Source: an uncultured Oscillospiraceae bacterium | GTDB lineage: Bacteria; Bacillota; Clostridia; Oscillospirales; Oscillospiraceae | Assembly (NCBI GenBank): GCA_934643765.1 | Contig: CAKUCT010000001.1 | Span: 1 to 38,646, forward strand | Reading direction: 5' to 3' | DNA: 38,646 nt | Part shown: one piece after another, positions 32,001 to 38,514 of the stretch | Numbering within the stretch: the stretch's first letter is position 1 | Layout of the letters: the number at the start of each line of letters is the position of its first letter | Program-made: the position numbers and the translations under genes | The notes under the pieces: generated by a model | What the model saw: only the letters and a program-made list of their open reading frames with translations | Databases searched by the model: none | What the model was told of the DNA's origin: nothing

Positions 32001-35000
32001 ATAGTGCGTGCCGTTCTTCAGCTCCGTCTCGCGGCCGTCGATGGAGCAGACCGCCGGAAGCTGCAGATAATAGGTGTTGTTGGCAACCATTGCGTCCGCG
32101 GACTCCGTGCAATCCGCATCGGTGTAGATGCCAAGCACATTCGCGTTTTCTGCAATCTTGAACTCGTCTGTCAGAGCCCAGCTGATCGCTGCGGACTTGA
32201 TATAGACGGTGTTGACAAGAGCCTTCTCCGTCTTTTCGCTGCTGCTTGTATTATAGTTTGCGTTCTTCTGATAGACCGCGTAGAAGACGTCCTTGTTCTC
32301 GTTTGCGGCCGCTTCTGTATCGTAGTCGCTCAGCACGACATCGAGTTCGGCCTTGCCGTTTGCGTCAACGGGGACAAGCGTCTGGTTCAGAAGCTCGGTC
32401 TTGCCGTCCTTCACGCGGTAGAACTGCACATAGCCGGTGTCAACCGCCGGGCCTGCCTTTTCAACAGGCTCATCTTCCACAGTCTCAGTTACAAGCGTGT
32501 TGACCGTGGCGATGAGCTTGACGGTCTTCTTCTCGTACTGTGCCAGGTGCTTGCCCTCGATGCCAACCGTGTCAGCCTTTTCCTCGTCGGCGCCGGTGAT
32601 GGCCAGCGTGGTCTGCGTCGCCTGGACGTCGACCTCCTTGGTCTCCTGCGTCACCAGATACGGCGCGTAGCCGTCCGTCTTGAGCGCGCTGCCATCATAA
32701 GCTGCTGTCAGCTTGAGGTCGTTGAACGCGCCGTCAAGCGCTTCCACGCGGGCGCGGAAGGTCTGGCCTTCGACATAGCTCGTGATGGTCAGCGTCGTGC
32801 TGGAGCTGGAGGGGTTGTAGGTCGCCCAATCCTGGCCATCCTGCTTGTACTCCCAGATAACCTTATAGTTCGTGTTGACCTTCGGGTCGTCCTTGCGGCC
32901 GTCGATGCGGAGCACCGCCGGGAGCTCGAGCGTGTAGGTCTGGCCCGCGATCATGCTGTCAACAGGGTTGTTCGCCTGGTCCTTGATCGTCAGCTTGTTC
33001 GCGTTCGCGTCAAGCTTGTTTTCAGCCGTCAGCTTCCAGGTCATGGCCGTGGATTTGACGAGCAGGCTTACTTCTTCGCTTTCGCTTGCCTTGCCGGTCA
33101 TATTGGACACGTACTTCACATAGAAGGTGTCCTTGTTCTTGTCCTTGGACTTCGTCAGATCGTAAGCCTTCACGACTACGCCGTCGAGCACGGCCACGCC
33201 GTTCTCGTCAACCGCGATCAGGCTCGTGTTGAGCAGCTCGCCTTCCGTGCTGCCTTCAACAACGCGGTAGAACTGCACATAGCCGGTGGTCACGGGCGTA
33301 TCCTTTGTGCCTGCGTCGGTCGCCGGAGCATTGCTCGGGACGGTGATCGTGGCCTTCAGGGACACGGTCTTGCCCTCGAACTGTGCAAGGTTTGCGCCTT
33401 CTGCGTCCGCGCCCAGGATTTCAAGCGCAGCCTTTGTCTCGTGCGCCTGCACCTCGCCGGTCGGCTTGGTGTAGAGGTAGCTGTCGTAAACGTCCCCCGT
33501 CAGAACGTCGTTCTCAAACTTCGCGGCCTTGACATACAGGTCGCCGATCGGGCGAATCTTCGCGCGGAAGACGTACTTGGAATATTCCGCCGTCACCTGG
33601 CAAGTCGCCTTGTCGGTGTAGGCCGCGTCCATGGTCGTCCAGTCCGCCTTGGCCGTATCGGTGCGATACTCCCAGATGATCTCGTAGTCTTCGCCGAGCA
33701 CCGGCTTGTCGCCGTCCAGGCGCTCCAGGCCGGTAATGCCCTCGGTCTTTACACGAAGCGTGTAGGTCTGACCGACGGTCATCGTTTCGCCTGCGCCAAG
33801 AACTTTGTTCGCTGCGTTATCTGTGATTTCAATTACATTTGCGTTGTCGGCAATCTTATTGCTGCCGTCAGTTGCGAGCGGCCAGCTCAGCGCCTTGGAG
33901 AAGACGCCGACGGCAACCTTGTTGGAGACGGAGCCTTCGAAGCCCTTTTCGGTCTCGGGCTCAAACTTGGCAAAGTAGAACTCGTTCAGGCCGCCGGCCT
34001 TGTAGCCGCCGACGGTGACGGTTGTGCCGGCCGTCTTGCCGTTGATGGGAACGGTCGCGATGATCGTGCCCTCGTTATCATCTTTGTCTGCTGCCTTGTA
34101 GAAGACGATCTGGCCCTTGGCGCCGGTTGTAAGCGCAGCCTGCAGGGTCACTTCTTCGCCTTCATACTGAATCCAGCGGGAAATTGACGCGGTCTCGCTG
34201 AGCTCAACCGGGTTGCCAGTACCAGCCGCGCCGCTGACGGAAAGCGTCAGCGTGCTCTGAACCGCCCGCCAGACGGCGTAGAGCGTGGTGTCCTTGGTGA
34301 ACGGAGCGTCTTCGCTCGGGAGGAAGTCTTCATCTGCGAAGGTCTTGCCGGTGCTTGCGTTCGTGTCGTTTTCACTGTTGAACTTCTTCGGGTCACGCTC
34401 GCTGTTGGTGCTCCAGCCCAGGAAGGCGTAGCCAATGCGGCTCGGGGTCTGGCTGCTGATCGTGCCGTCGTTGGCGCCCAGCGAATAAACAACGCTCTCC
34501 GGAGCCGGCATGCCGCGCACCTCGTCCAGGGCGTTGGCCATGTAGGTGATTGTAATCGTCTTGCGCGTCACGCCGCCGACGGTAATTTCGGTGTTCTCGG
34601 TGACGTTGGCAAGCTTATAGGTAAGCGTAGTGCTGCCGTCGTCATTCGTCACGCTCGTCAGCGGGGAGAGGAGCTTGCCCTCTGCGCCGACGGTAAGGCC
34701 GCTTGCGTCATAGCCCGCGGCAACGGTGATTGTGAACTCGACGTTGCTGCCGTAAGTAACGTTATACGGGCTCGTATAGGTCTGGCCTTCTTCCGGCGTC
34801 GGAACTGCACTGGTCACAGTCAGCGTCCAGCCTTCATCAGCACTGCCGCTCGGCCAAGTGACCGCCGGGGTCTTGGCGGTGTACTTCGCGTAGACGGTCA
34901 CATCAGCCGTGATGGGAGTTGCAAAGTTGAACACAGCCTCTTCCTCTGTGTCGCCCGTCTTTGTGACGGTGTACCAGCCAGCGAACGTGTAGCCCGGAAT

Positions 35001-37469
35001 TGTCGGGACAAGCGGCTGCTCAACGCACTGATTATAAGGAACCTCGCGCGTCATCCAGGTCTGATCGTTCAGTTCATTATTCAGGCCGCGGTACTTAAAT
35101 TCGACGGTATAAACCGTGTTCGTAAACGAAACCACGTTAATGACCGTGTCGTTGGTCACGGTGAAGTAGTACTGGTACTTCACGGCCTCGTCGTCCATTT
35201 TCGTTCCTGCCGGAGTCGCAAGCTGCTGGGAGCCTCTGGTTCCATCATCAGTATACCAGTTCAGCCAGACGTCCGGCGCTTTTTCCGCGTGCTCTGCGTC
35301 CACGATGACGCGGAAATCAAACCGCTCTCCATGCGGAACCGTCAGATCGCGGTCAGCGTGAATTGTATAGCCGCTGCCGGAGCTGAGGGTAATCGTATAC
35401 GTCTTCTGCTCCCAGACGGCGTAGAGGGTCACGGTGCCGGCGCCTTCGACATCGGTCTCGCCGTTGTATGCGCCCTTTTCCGTGATCTCGGTCGAATAGA
35501 CCTCACCGGGCAGATAGCTGGCGACGGTTGCATCCTCTGCCGTGCCCCAGCCGAGGAACGTGTAGCCCGTGCGGGTCGGGACGGTCGCGGACAGCGTTGC
35601 GCCCTGGCCGTAAACCTTCGTAGTGGGGTTAATCGTATCAGGCGTATCCGCGCCCTTCAGGTCATAAGCAATCTTGCCCTGAACCGGAACATGCTTGGCG
35701 TAGAGTTCCAGATCTTTGTCAACAGTTCCCGTTGCCTGAGTTGCATATGTGCCGTCAGTATACCACCCGCTATTGATATAACCAACCTTGTTGTCCAGCT
35801 GGACATTCGTCACCTCAGTCATCTGGGTGCCCTTTTGCACCTGGCGGGTTGTGAAGTAGTTGCCGTCCACGATATAGGTGACGGTAACCATCTCGATATC
35901 TTCCACAACGATGCCGACATTCTGTGGGCCCGTTATGTCCCTCACAGTGTAGACGCCGTTTGTGTCAGCATTCAGCGTTCCGCCGTTGACCTTCACGCTC
36001 GTCACGCGATAGCCCGCAAACGGCGTGACCGTGAAGGAATAGGTTCCGTCGTAGCCGACCGTTGCAGTCGTTGCACCCATAGCCGCAGCCGGGTCCGTAA
36101 ACACGGCGCTGTACTTTTCACTCAGCGGCAGGGCCACGGTGAAGGTCTTCTCCTGCGGGGTCGAAATTTCGACCGTCGTATCGCTGTCCGCGCGGAAGGA
36201 ATATGTATAGAGCGTGAGGCCATCCGTGTCTGTGTTACCCTGCTTGCCCTGCAGCGCAACGCCGTTCGCAGTTACAACCAGCGTCGAAAGGTCGTACTTC
36301 TCCGCCAGCCTAAACTGAACTCCAAATGTCGAGCCCTTGTCCGGAGAGTATCTCGTACCACCAACACCAATCTTATCTGCGCGTCCGTCTTCTGTATACA
36401 CATACTGTAAGCTTCTTACACCCTGTACAGACGCCGGAACCGTGACAGTAACCTTCTCGCGCGCCCAGATCGCGTAATACGTTGTATTTGCAGTCACGCC
36501 GCCAGTGATCACAGTGCCGGGCATATCGCCAGAGTCCGCATTCTGGTTCGTCGACCAGCCCTTGAACTTGTAGCCGTCACGCGTCGGCAGGCAGCCTGTA
36601 GGAATCACAAAGTCCTCGCCCTTTGTGACCGTCATCGAGTCGGCAAACAGCAGCTCTGCGTCAGTGCCGTTTTTATCAAACTTGACCGTGACTTCGCTGT
36701 CCGTATCCTTCGCCCACTGCGCAGTCAACTCAACTGTCTGCCCATTTTCCGTTAAGATCGAACAAGGCAGACTTTCCCCACGCTTATAGATCTTGTCATC
36801 CAGGCTGCATTTCCAGCCGAGGAAGTTATATCCGTCGCGCGCCGGTTCCGTGTAAACGATGGAATAGTCTCCATCCCACAAGTCCCATTCTACCCCTGTC
36901 GGAGACGGCATGTCATAGACATCCTTGCTTCCGGCTTTATACTGAACATAGGCAAAGCCTTCGTATTCAGGTTTTTCCAGCGAAATGAGCTCCTCTGTTA
37001 AAGCTCTCTCTGCCCACGTTCCGCTTGTCTTGACCACTGTGTCATTAACGCCAACAGTAAGCTTTGCTTCAAAGACAATCGTGTTGTCGATAATAGCACC
37101 GCTACCAACATTTTTTGTTGAAGTAGACACGCCAGGATCATTAGTTTCCAGATGAATCGCTTGACCACTAACAGTTATCGTAGAGTGAAGCGTTTTATCA
37201 CCAATCACCATATCAAACGTTGTCGCGTTGTCTACGTTGATTGTGCTGGTTCTGGTAAACTCCACCCCAACCGTTACTTCATAGGTAGTGTCACCCGGTT
37301 TCAGGCAAGACGTTTCCGTCCTCGTCCACCAGTCTGCTTTCCAGAAGGTGTCATCCAGGCCATACTTATCCTCTGCCGCAAACACCGACACCGGCAGCAG
37401 GCCAATAACCATTACCAACGCCAGCAGAAGGCTCAGCGAGCGCCGGATGGACATTCCTCTCTTTCCCAT
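26067..37469 (-). CDS. Giant secreted repeat protein (3,800 aa): InlB-type, Ig-like and MBG/YDG-like domains
   Basis: An uninterrupted 11.4-kb gene. Residues 1-31 are a signal peptide (MGKRGMSIRRSLSLLLALVM, then PVSVFA). Residues about 190-1067 hold roughly six InlB/Listeria-Bacteroides-type repeats with the GYxFxGW hallmark (GYNFLGWK, GYKFKGWS, GYTFLGWG, GYTFAGWY, GYAFLGWS) each ending YAxW/YAKY. About 1076-2500 is an array of composite Ig-like repeats near 275 residues each (starts near 1076, 1348, 1623, 1911, 2200). About 2600-3270 contains MBG/YDG-like modules (KVYNGQTNVNL, YDGQPHGVTV, YGSYPDMVATFTGF). The last 530 residues are unlike the rest. No LPxTG, SLH or membrane tail is seen. AGGAGG lies 9 nt before the ATG. 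Likely role: adhesion or surface coat; this is inference. Confidence 0.9.
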   Translation of the reverse strand: MGKRGMSIRRSLSLLLALVMVIGLLPVSVFAAEDKYGLDDTFWKADWWTRTETSCLKPGDTTYEVTVGVEFTRTSTINVDNATTFDMVIGDKTLHSTITVSGQAIHLETNDPGVSTSTKNVGSGAIIDNTIVFEAKLTVGVNDTVVKTSGTWAERALTEELISLEKPEYEGFAYVQYKAGSKDVYDMPSPTGVEWDLWDGDYSIVYTEPARDGYNFLGWKCSLDDKIYKRGESLPCSILTENGQTVELTAQWAKDTDSEVTVKFDKNGTDAELLFADSMTVTKGEDFVIPTGCLPTRDGYKFKGWSTNQNADSGDMPGTVITGGVTANTTYYAIWAREKVTVTVPASVQGVRSLQYVYTEDGRADKIGVGGTRYSPDKGSTFGVQFRLAEKYDLSTLVVTANGVALQGKQGNTDTDGLTLYTYSFRADSDTTVEISTPQEKTFTVALPLSEKYSAVFTDPAAAMGATTATVGYDGTYSFTVTPFAGYRVTSVKVNGGTLNADTNGVYTVRDITGPQNVGIVVEDIEMVTVTYIVDGNYFTTRQVQKGTQMTEVTNVQLDNKVGYINSGWYTDGTYATQATGTVDKDLELYAKHVPVQGKIAYDLKGADTPDTINPTTKVYGQGATLSATVPTRTGYTFLGWGTAEDATVASYLPGEVYSTEITEKGAYNGETDVEGAGTVTLYAVWEQKTYTITLSSGSGYTIHADRDLTVPHGERFDFRVIVDAEHAEKAPDVWLNWYTDDGTRGSQQLATPAGTKMDDEAVKYQYYFTVTNDTVINVVSFTNTVYTVEFKYRGLNNELNDQTWMTREVPYNQCVEQPLVPTIPGYTFAGWYTVTKTGDTEEEAVFNFATPITADVTVYAKYTAKTPAVTWPSGSADEGWTLTVTSAVPTPEEGQTYTSPYNVTYGSNVEFTITVAAGYDASGLTVGAEGKLLSPLTSVTNDDGSTTLTYKLANVTENTEITVGGVTRKTITITYMANALDEVRGMPAPESVVYSLGANDGTISSQTPSRIGYAFLGWSTNSERDPKKFNSENDTNASTGKTFADEDFLPSEDAPFTKDTTLYAVWRAVQSTLTLSVSGAAGTGNPVELSETASISRWIQYEGEEVTLQAALTTGAKGQIVFYKAADKDDNEGTIIATVPINGKTAGTTVTVGGYKAGGLNEFYFAKFEPETEKGFEGSVSNKVAVGVFSKALSWPLATDGSNKIADNANVIEITDNAANKVLGAGETMTVGQTYTLRVKTEGITGLERLDGDKPVLGEDYEIIWEYRTDTAKADWTTMDAAYTDKATCQVTAEYSKYVFRAKIRPIGDLYVKAAKFENDVLTGDVYDSYLYTKPTGEVQAHETKAALEILGADAEGANLAQFEGKTVSLKATITVPSNAPATDAGTKDTPVTTGYVQFYRVVEGSTEGELLNTSLIAVDENGVAVLDGVVVKAYDLTKSKDKNKDTFYVKYVSNMTGKASESEEVSLLVKSTAMTWKLTAENKLDANANKLTIKDQANNPVDSMIAGQTYTLELPAVLRIDGRKDDPKVNTNYKVIWEYKQDGQDWATYNPSSSSTTLTITSYVEGQTFRARVEALDGAFNDLKLTAAYDGSALKTDGYAPYLVTQETKEVDVQATQTTLAITGADEEKADTVGIEGKHLAQYEKKTVKLIATVNTLVTETVEDEPVEKAGPAVDTGYVQFYRVKDGKTELLNQTLVPVDANGKAELDVVLSDYDTEAAANENKDVFYAVYQKNANYNTSSSEKTEKALVNTVYIKSAAISWALTDEFKIAENANVLGIYTDADCTESADAMVANNTYYLQLPAVCSIDGRETELKNGTHYTVQWQYLDTTSNTWTDYQGTAVGDVMKIDPEFSQFKFRAVVSPTSNARSAFDTAARYEGTTLKCPPYAEYLVTGETDETTVQATTTTIEILGAETEAKSVMINGSPAFNWGEHLVQYEGQTVTLKATVVDANGHPVTSGEVLFYRQVRTDASDNTVTDANSTLLNENGVSVSIGNDGVATITYTVPEYNAAVSASDVRNCSYIYAKYLGNSTYDASSTLVNKTFKSDAVKNMVFSRSAQIKTPIIDSDKQGNLSVSDTNLTPTSAASTSTKYTKALVSLPAGEKIVFTLRTKGNAEADYSVVALDGREIDAGLYDIQWFVQTGLNEVAAAGDSAQTVYVLDQSKDGDSYRVKLTGKGVFEGSEASSMPAVIGTKKDVTITVTATDEILATTDVDVYQLDEITLTATVRAKDDNVTMQPEGNVTFYYSTDNGTTWTMLTNKADGTSNIVLKEVEGEMRASITTDQLPVTVDTNTKQDVIISATYSGNGTFNGLYAQGATDTEQLPVAIDNTDVTTQKVTVYSSVVFAGSAENYNKTQDPDGITIKADGKLAATESNVVLKLDPVYTLDHKNNPTEATDLSRLKYGEDYTVQWEVLQNAGQYVVKDGEKVGSYDVPQWTAITGETGQSYTITSVPQGVAYRARITVLENRDAVRGSYTSVEQKIAGRRTYYSNVLVADLGTSTMSASVTTSANTQFNQEGIVEGELATIHVLSSGAASVTPINTEVTVSITKKDDPDQKEVYSEVKSDVNGYVSFDWDTTGVTPGVYTLTIKGHTNNGYDEQTITRELIVRDDNYTLSVTKSSKVYNGSTQGINWTLTGIDYMNDLAQKSVTVQYYQDGKLVEPKNVGTYKYVLSLPAGTYWTGKNGTDDNKTEDDKDLDRHVVTGDFIITARQVSIADVTAQAKVYNGQTNVNLQEIILEDAEVNADGTVSNDSGVVHGDSVYAVATATTESAKAGETTLKIDSFTLAGDDAANYQPAGGYTEEHFNIQRSQVKGDIADLTYAYTGEEFQVSADKIYLIDQYGNQITNYETTYYYHNGDGVEKVDGLKAMGKYTVIARPADQDNYKGGATQTIYVAETAVDAEAQKQYSAVIDIADTVHLYDGQPHGVTVKSSVEDAENKNVKVEYFVNGAYTTTAPSNVGRYLVKAETTNEGVTDTAYGILTIVMANPELKLEATGATYNSARYDGTPSGTYNGAAFPAGTYYTWQGAYIQGTSYDAPTEAGNYVITAHVPQSEDGNYAAHEVSANYTIKKAPLTIAAEELQRWQYGSYPDMVATFTGFAADGAARDTQLRDVQVQPEFLFNEAAGGYTNHAQDQVGVYPIDVRNALVRNYDVTYVANSYSVTQKEPMADLAIHTMLDGKVNGEAVKYAHFGDTIQLYPYGYYDRDLRAYNTSSTLTWEISRQPAYGTVYIDEQTGFMTVYGVGEFEVKLTRGSGSAVISATLTITALRKEVSIDVPDVDKIYNAELQTYDGTVTVSDSGASGALNEGENKTRVPVGSQVVAYQIEPSNAAYVSEQYSGLFTIHVKDAKVYPVAQTTVYGTKEGFENKVDGKFYTVDGKVGNVNPVENVGAAAVTDAYDNVDVYDGYEILLSGTENRNYHVTYVTKNNSETSAVTKLDMTFTTGTLARSLAQTSGYLKDNAKVYNEEGYDVTGKTFTSQPVDRMYGEVNPAMDYLFESFITGDSEADLATLGAWLDKYVNEAKPFNNINGDANVKFDKSNHLNGHRSSQYIDGRTNTDAGYEDYKINSMLGSEPFKNYNVTPTDEATQNIYQRPFTIGYREGLTAATFKIYKPSIMNNGSVDTAELLKIILANLTIEKYNGVGGLAELLNHNISDVITGITDATIDGNTVKFKLEINPNYWTEDVNQVVKLENTKIVVKYGTLGRTSSSVTMYMVDANGVEKITDLEPGTNVTYYIYKRNDSLALTYSAYRDNATPERAVTMTKVSNRTGVYTASYATLPDGNYVMFAIADGYTIIE

Positions 37470-37496
37470 AGTTCATTTCCTCCTTATGTGCGTTTT

Positions 37497-37514
37497 GCCC
37501 GGGCGGGGCCGGGC
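37497..37514 (-). other. Small GC-rich leader hairpin before the giant gene
   Basis: GCCCGG (37497-37502) pairs with CCGGGC (37509-37514). It lies in the 5' untranslated region about 10 nt ahead of the AGGAGG site, similar in position to the hairpins at 26030-26053 and 23187-23215. Confidence 0.35.
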
Positions 37515-37543
37515 TGCGCATACGTTCTCATGATTCTGCACCC

Positions 37544-37572
37544 ATTTTATCCGTTTGTCACTTTTTTGTAAA
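37544..37572 (-). promoter_or_regulatory. Promoter of the giant surface-protein gene
   Basis: On the minus strand TTTACA (37567-37572), a 17-nt spacer and TAAAAT (37544-37549) lie about 75 nt upstream of the start codon. The gap from 37573 to 37690 shows only short C-rich repeats (TGCCGCCC twice) and nothing else I can name. Confidence 0.6.
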
Positions 37573-37690
37573 TCCGTCCAAAGTATGACCCATATCTGTC
37601 CAGCTCCCCCAACTTTTGGCTTTTTTCATCCCTGCCGCCCTTTTTTCGCGCGCCGCTTGATTTGCCGCCCGTTTGGGGGTAGAATAGGGC

Positions 37691-37720
37691 TTGTACTGCG
37701 GCCCTGCGCTGTGCTACTAT
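37691..37720 (+). promoter_or_regulatory. Promoter ahead of the structured RNA region
   Basis: TTGTAC (37691-37696) and TACTAT (37715-37720) with an 18-nt spacer predict a transcription start near 37726-37728, almost exactly at the 5' edge of the long closing stem. Confidence 0.5.
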
Positions 37721-37722
37721 AT

Positions 37723-37922
37723 ATGCGTCAGCTGACAAGGGCATGCACGGTTTTTCACGGGGCAAAAAGGCGTCTGGCGTCGTTATCCTCGCCCACGGGC
37801 GACAGCCCATCTTTCTCGTCTGCCTGGCCAGCCGCCGTTTATCCTCCGTGAAAAGCTCCGACGGACTTGCCGGCCGGTCTGGGGCATTCTGTAAGCGCGT
37901 ATGCCCTTGCCAACTGACGCAT
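37723..37922 (+). ncRNA. Candidate structured RNA (about 200 nt) or long structured 5' leader
   Basis: ATGCGTCAG (37723-37731) pairs perfectly with CTGACGCAT (37914-37922); pairing continues inward through T-A and G-C, past single mismatches at 37732 and 37735, then CAAGGGCAT with ATGCCCTTG (37736-37744 with 37901-37909). Inside, TTTTCACGG (37752-37760) pairs with CCGTGAAAA (37846-37854), and AAAGGCG...CTGGC (about 37767-37778) with GCCAG...CGCCGTTT (about 37827-37840). The result is a rod with one large asymmetric bulge on the 3' side (about 37855-37896). The overall shape recalls 6S RNA, but I see no diagnostic sequence. No T-run terminator follows, and the zinc-ribbon gene starts 38 nt later, so a 5' leader is equally possible. 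Confidence 0.45.
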
Positions 37923-37960
37923 GTATTTCACGCAAAATTCAGAACAGGAGTTGTTTGTTT

Positions 37961-38182
37961 ATGGATATTCTGGAACTGGACCTGCAGGACTGCCCGATCT
38001 GCGGCGGGCCCGCAATTTTGGAAGAAGAAAATGGCTGGTGCTATTATGTTGCCTGTCTCGACTGCAGCGCCCACACCGCCGACGTCGCCTTCCACTCGCC
38101 TGACGAGCGAGAGCCCGCCATGCGCAGCGCCGCGCGCCTGTGGAACATCGGCACGGTCGTCTCCAGCGACCCCGGCGAATAA
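37961..38182 (+). CDS. Small zinc-ribbon protein, Lar (restriction alleviation)-like
   Basis: A 73-residue protein with a four-cysteine zinc ribbon: CPICGGPAIL (Cys11 and Cys14) and CLDCSAHTADV (Cys32 and Cys35), then a helix containing SAARLWNIG. This layout (CPxCGG ... CxxC ... AxxxWN) is that of Lar/restriction-alleviation-like small proteins, which are common on phages and integrative elements; the biochemical role in Clostridia is not established. AGGAG lies 10 nt before the ATG. A strong hairpin at 38200-38232 follows. It is 156 bp from the attachment-site remnant, on the chromosomal side. Confidence 0.7.
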   Translation: MDILELDLQDCPICGGPAILEEENGWCYYVACLDCSAHTADVAFHSPDEREPAMRSAARLWNIGTVVSSDPGE

Positions 38183-38199
38183 GCCAAACGCACACGCAA

Positions 38200-38232
38200 A
38201 AGCCCCCGGGCGGTTGTACCGCCCGGGGGCTT
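38200..38232 (+). terminator. Strong hairpin after the zinc-ribbon gene
   Basis: A 15-bp perfect GC-rich stem (38200-38214 with 38218-38232), containing CCCCCGGGCGG and loop TGT, begins 18 bp after the stop codon. No T-run follows (CGTTCGCG), so termination efficiency is uncertain. Confidence 0.65.
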
Positions 38233-38301
38233 CGTTCGCGCCCTGCGCCCGACTGGGGCGCAAGGGCTAAGTAAAGAGATTTGCGTTTTCGGATTGGCAT
38301 A

Positions 38302-38339
38302 ATAAAAGCCGCAATCCCTGATGGGATTGCGGCTTTTAT
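38302..38339 (-). terminator. Terminator of the tRNA-Val gene remnant
   Basis: A 17-bp perfect stem (38302-38318 with 38323-38339; core GCCGCAATCCC), loop TGAT. On the minus strand it follows the tRNA CCA end immediately and ends in TTTTATTATG, the usual arrangement for a tRNA gene's own terminator. Confidence 0.85.
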
Positions 38340-38383
38340 GGTGGACAGTACAGGACTCGAACCTGTGACCCCATGCACGTCAA
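38339..38383 (-). pseudogene. 3' half of tRNA-Val(GAC): attachment-site copy (att) of an integrative element
   Basis: The minus strand from 38383 to 38339 reads as exactly the last 45 nt of a tRNA: anticodon loop TTGACGT (anticodon GAC, valine), 3' anticodon arm GCATG, variable GGGTC, T arm ACAGG-TTCGAGT-CCTGT, acceptor ACTGTCC, discriminator A and CCA. The lengths sum correctly (7+5+5+5+7+5+7+1+3). Beyond 38383 there is no D arm, no 5' anticodon strand and no GGACAGT acceptor strand. A break precisely at the 5' edge of the anticodon loop is the typical crossover of tyrosine-recombinase elements, so the intact tRNA should lie at the element's other end, to the right. Confidence 0.85.
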
Positions 38384-38441
38384 GAGACATCCGTTCGTAT
38401 TTTACTGTATTTTAATTATAATATGCACATATTTTAGATGA

Positions 38442-38468
38442 AAAAATTCTATTTTTACGAGAATTTTT
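38442..38468 (-). terminator. Terminator of the partial element gene
   Basis: AAAAATTCT (38442-38450) pairs with AGAATTTTT (38460-38468), loop of 9 nt. On the minus strand it lies 46 nt after the stop at 38515 and ends in a T-run (TTTTTTCATC). Confidence 0.5.
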
Positions 38469-38514
38469 CTATTGCGTCCATCGCGTTTTTGCCCAGTCTG
38501 GGTCACGGTTTGGG

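Noticed and set aside
31599..34187. Second long plus-strand open frame (about 860 codons) opposite the giant gene
   Set aside because: Same reason: no start signals, no domain, and the opposite strand is clearly coding with repeated domain signatures.
37723..37922. Structured region considered as SRP RNA, RNase P RNA or tmRNA
   Set aside because: None of the expected conserved sequences (SRP GGAA-loop domain, RNase P core, tmRNA tRNA-like ends) is present.
37743..38270. Plus-strand open frame of 175 codons spanning the structured RNA and the zinc-ribbon gene
   Set aside because: It runs in a different frame from the zinc-ribbon gene, has no ribosome-binding site and no recognisable domain, and reads through two strong hairpins.
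38339..38400. Intact tRNA gene
   Set aside because: Only the 3' half from the anticodon loop is present; the D arm, 5' anticodon strand and 5' acceptor strand are missing.
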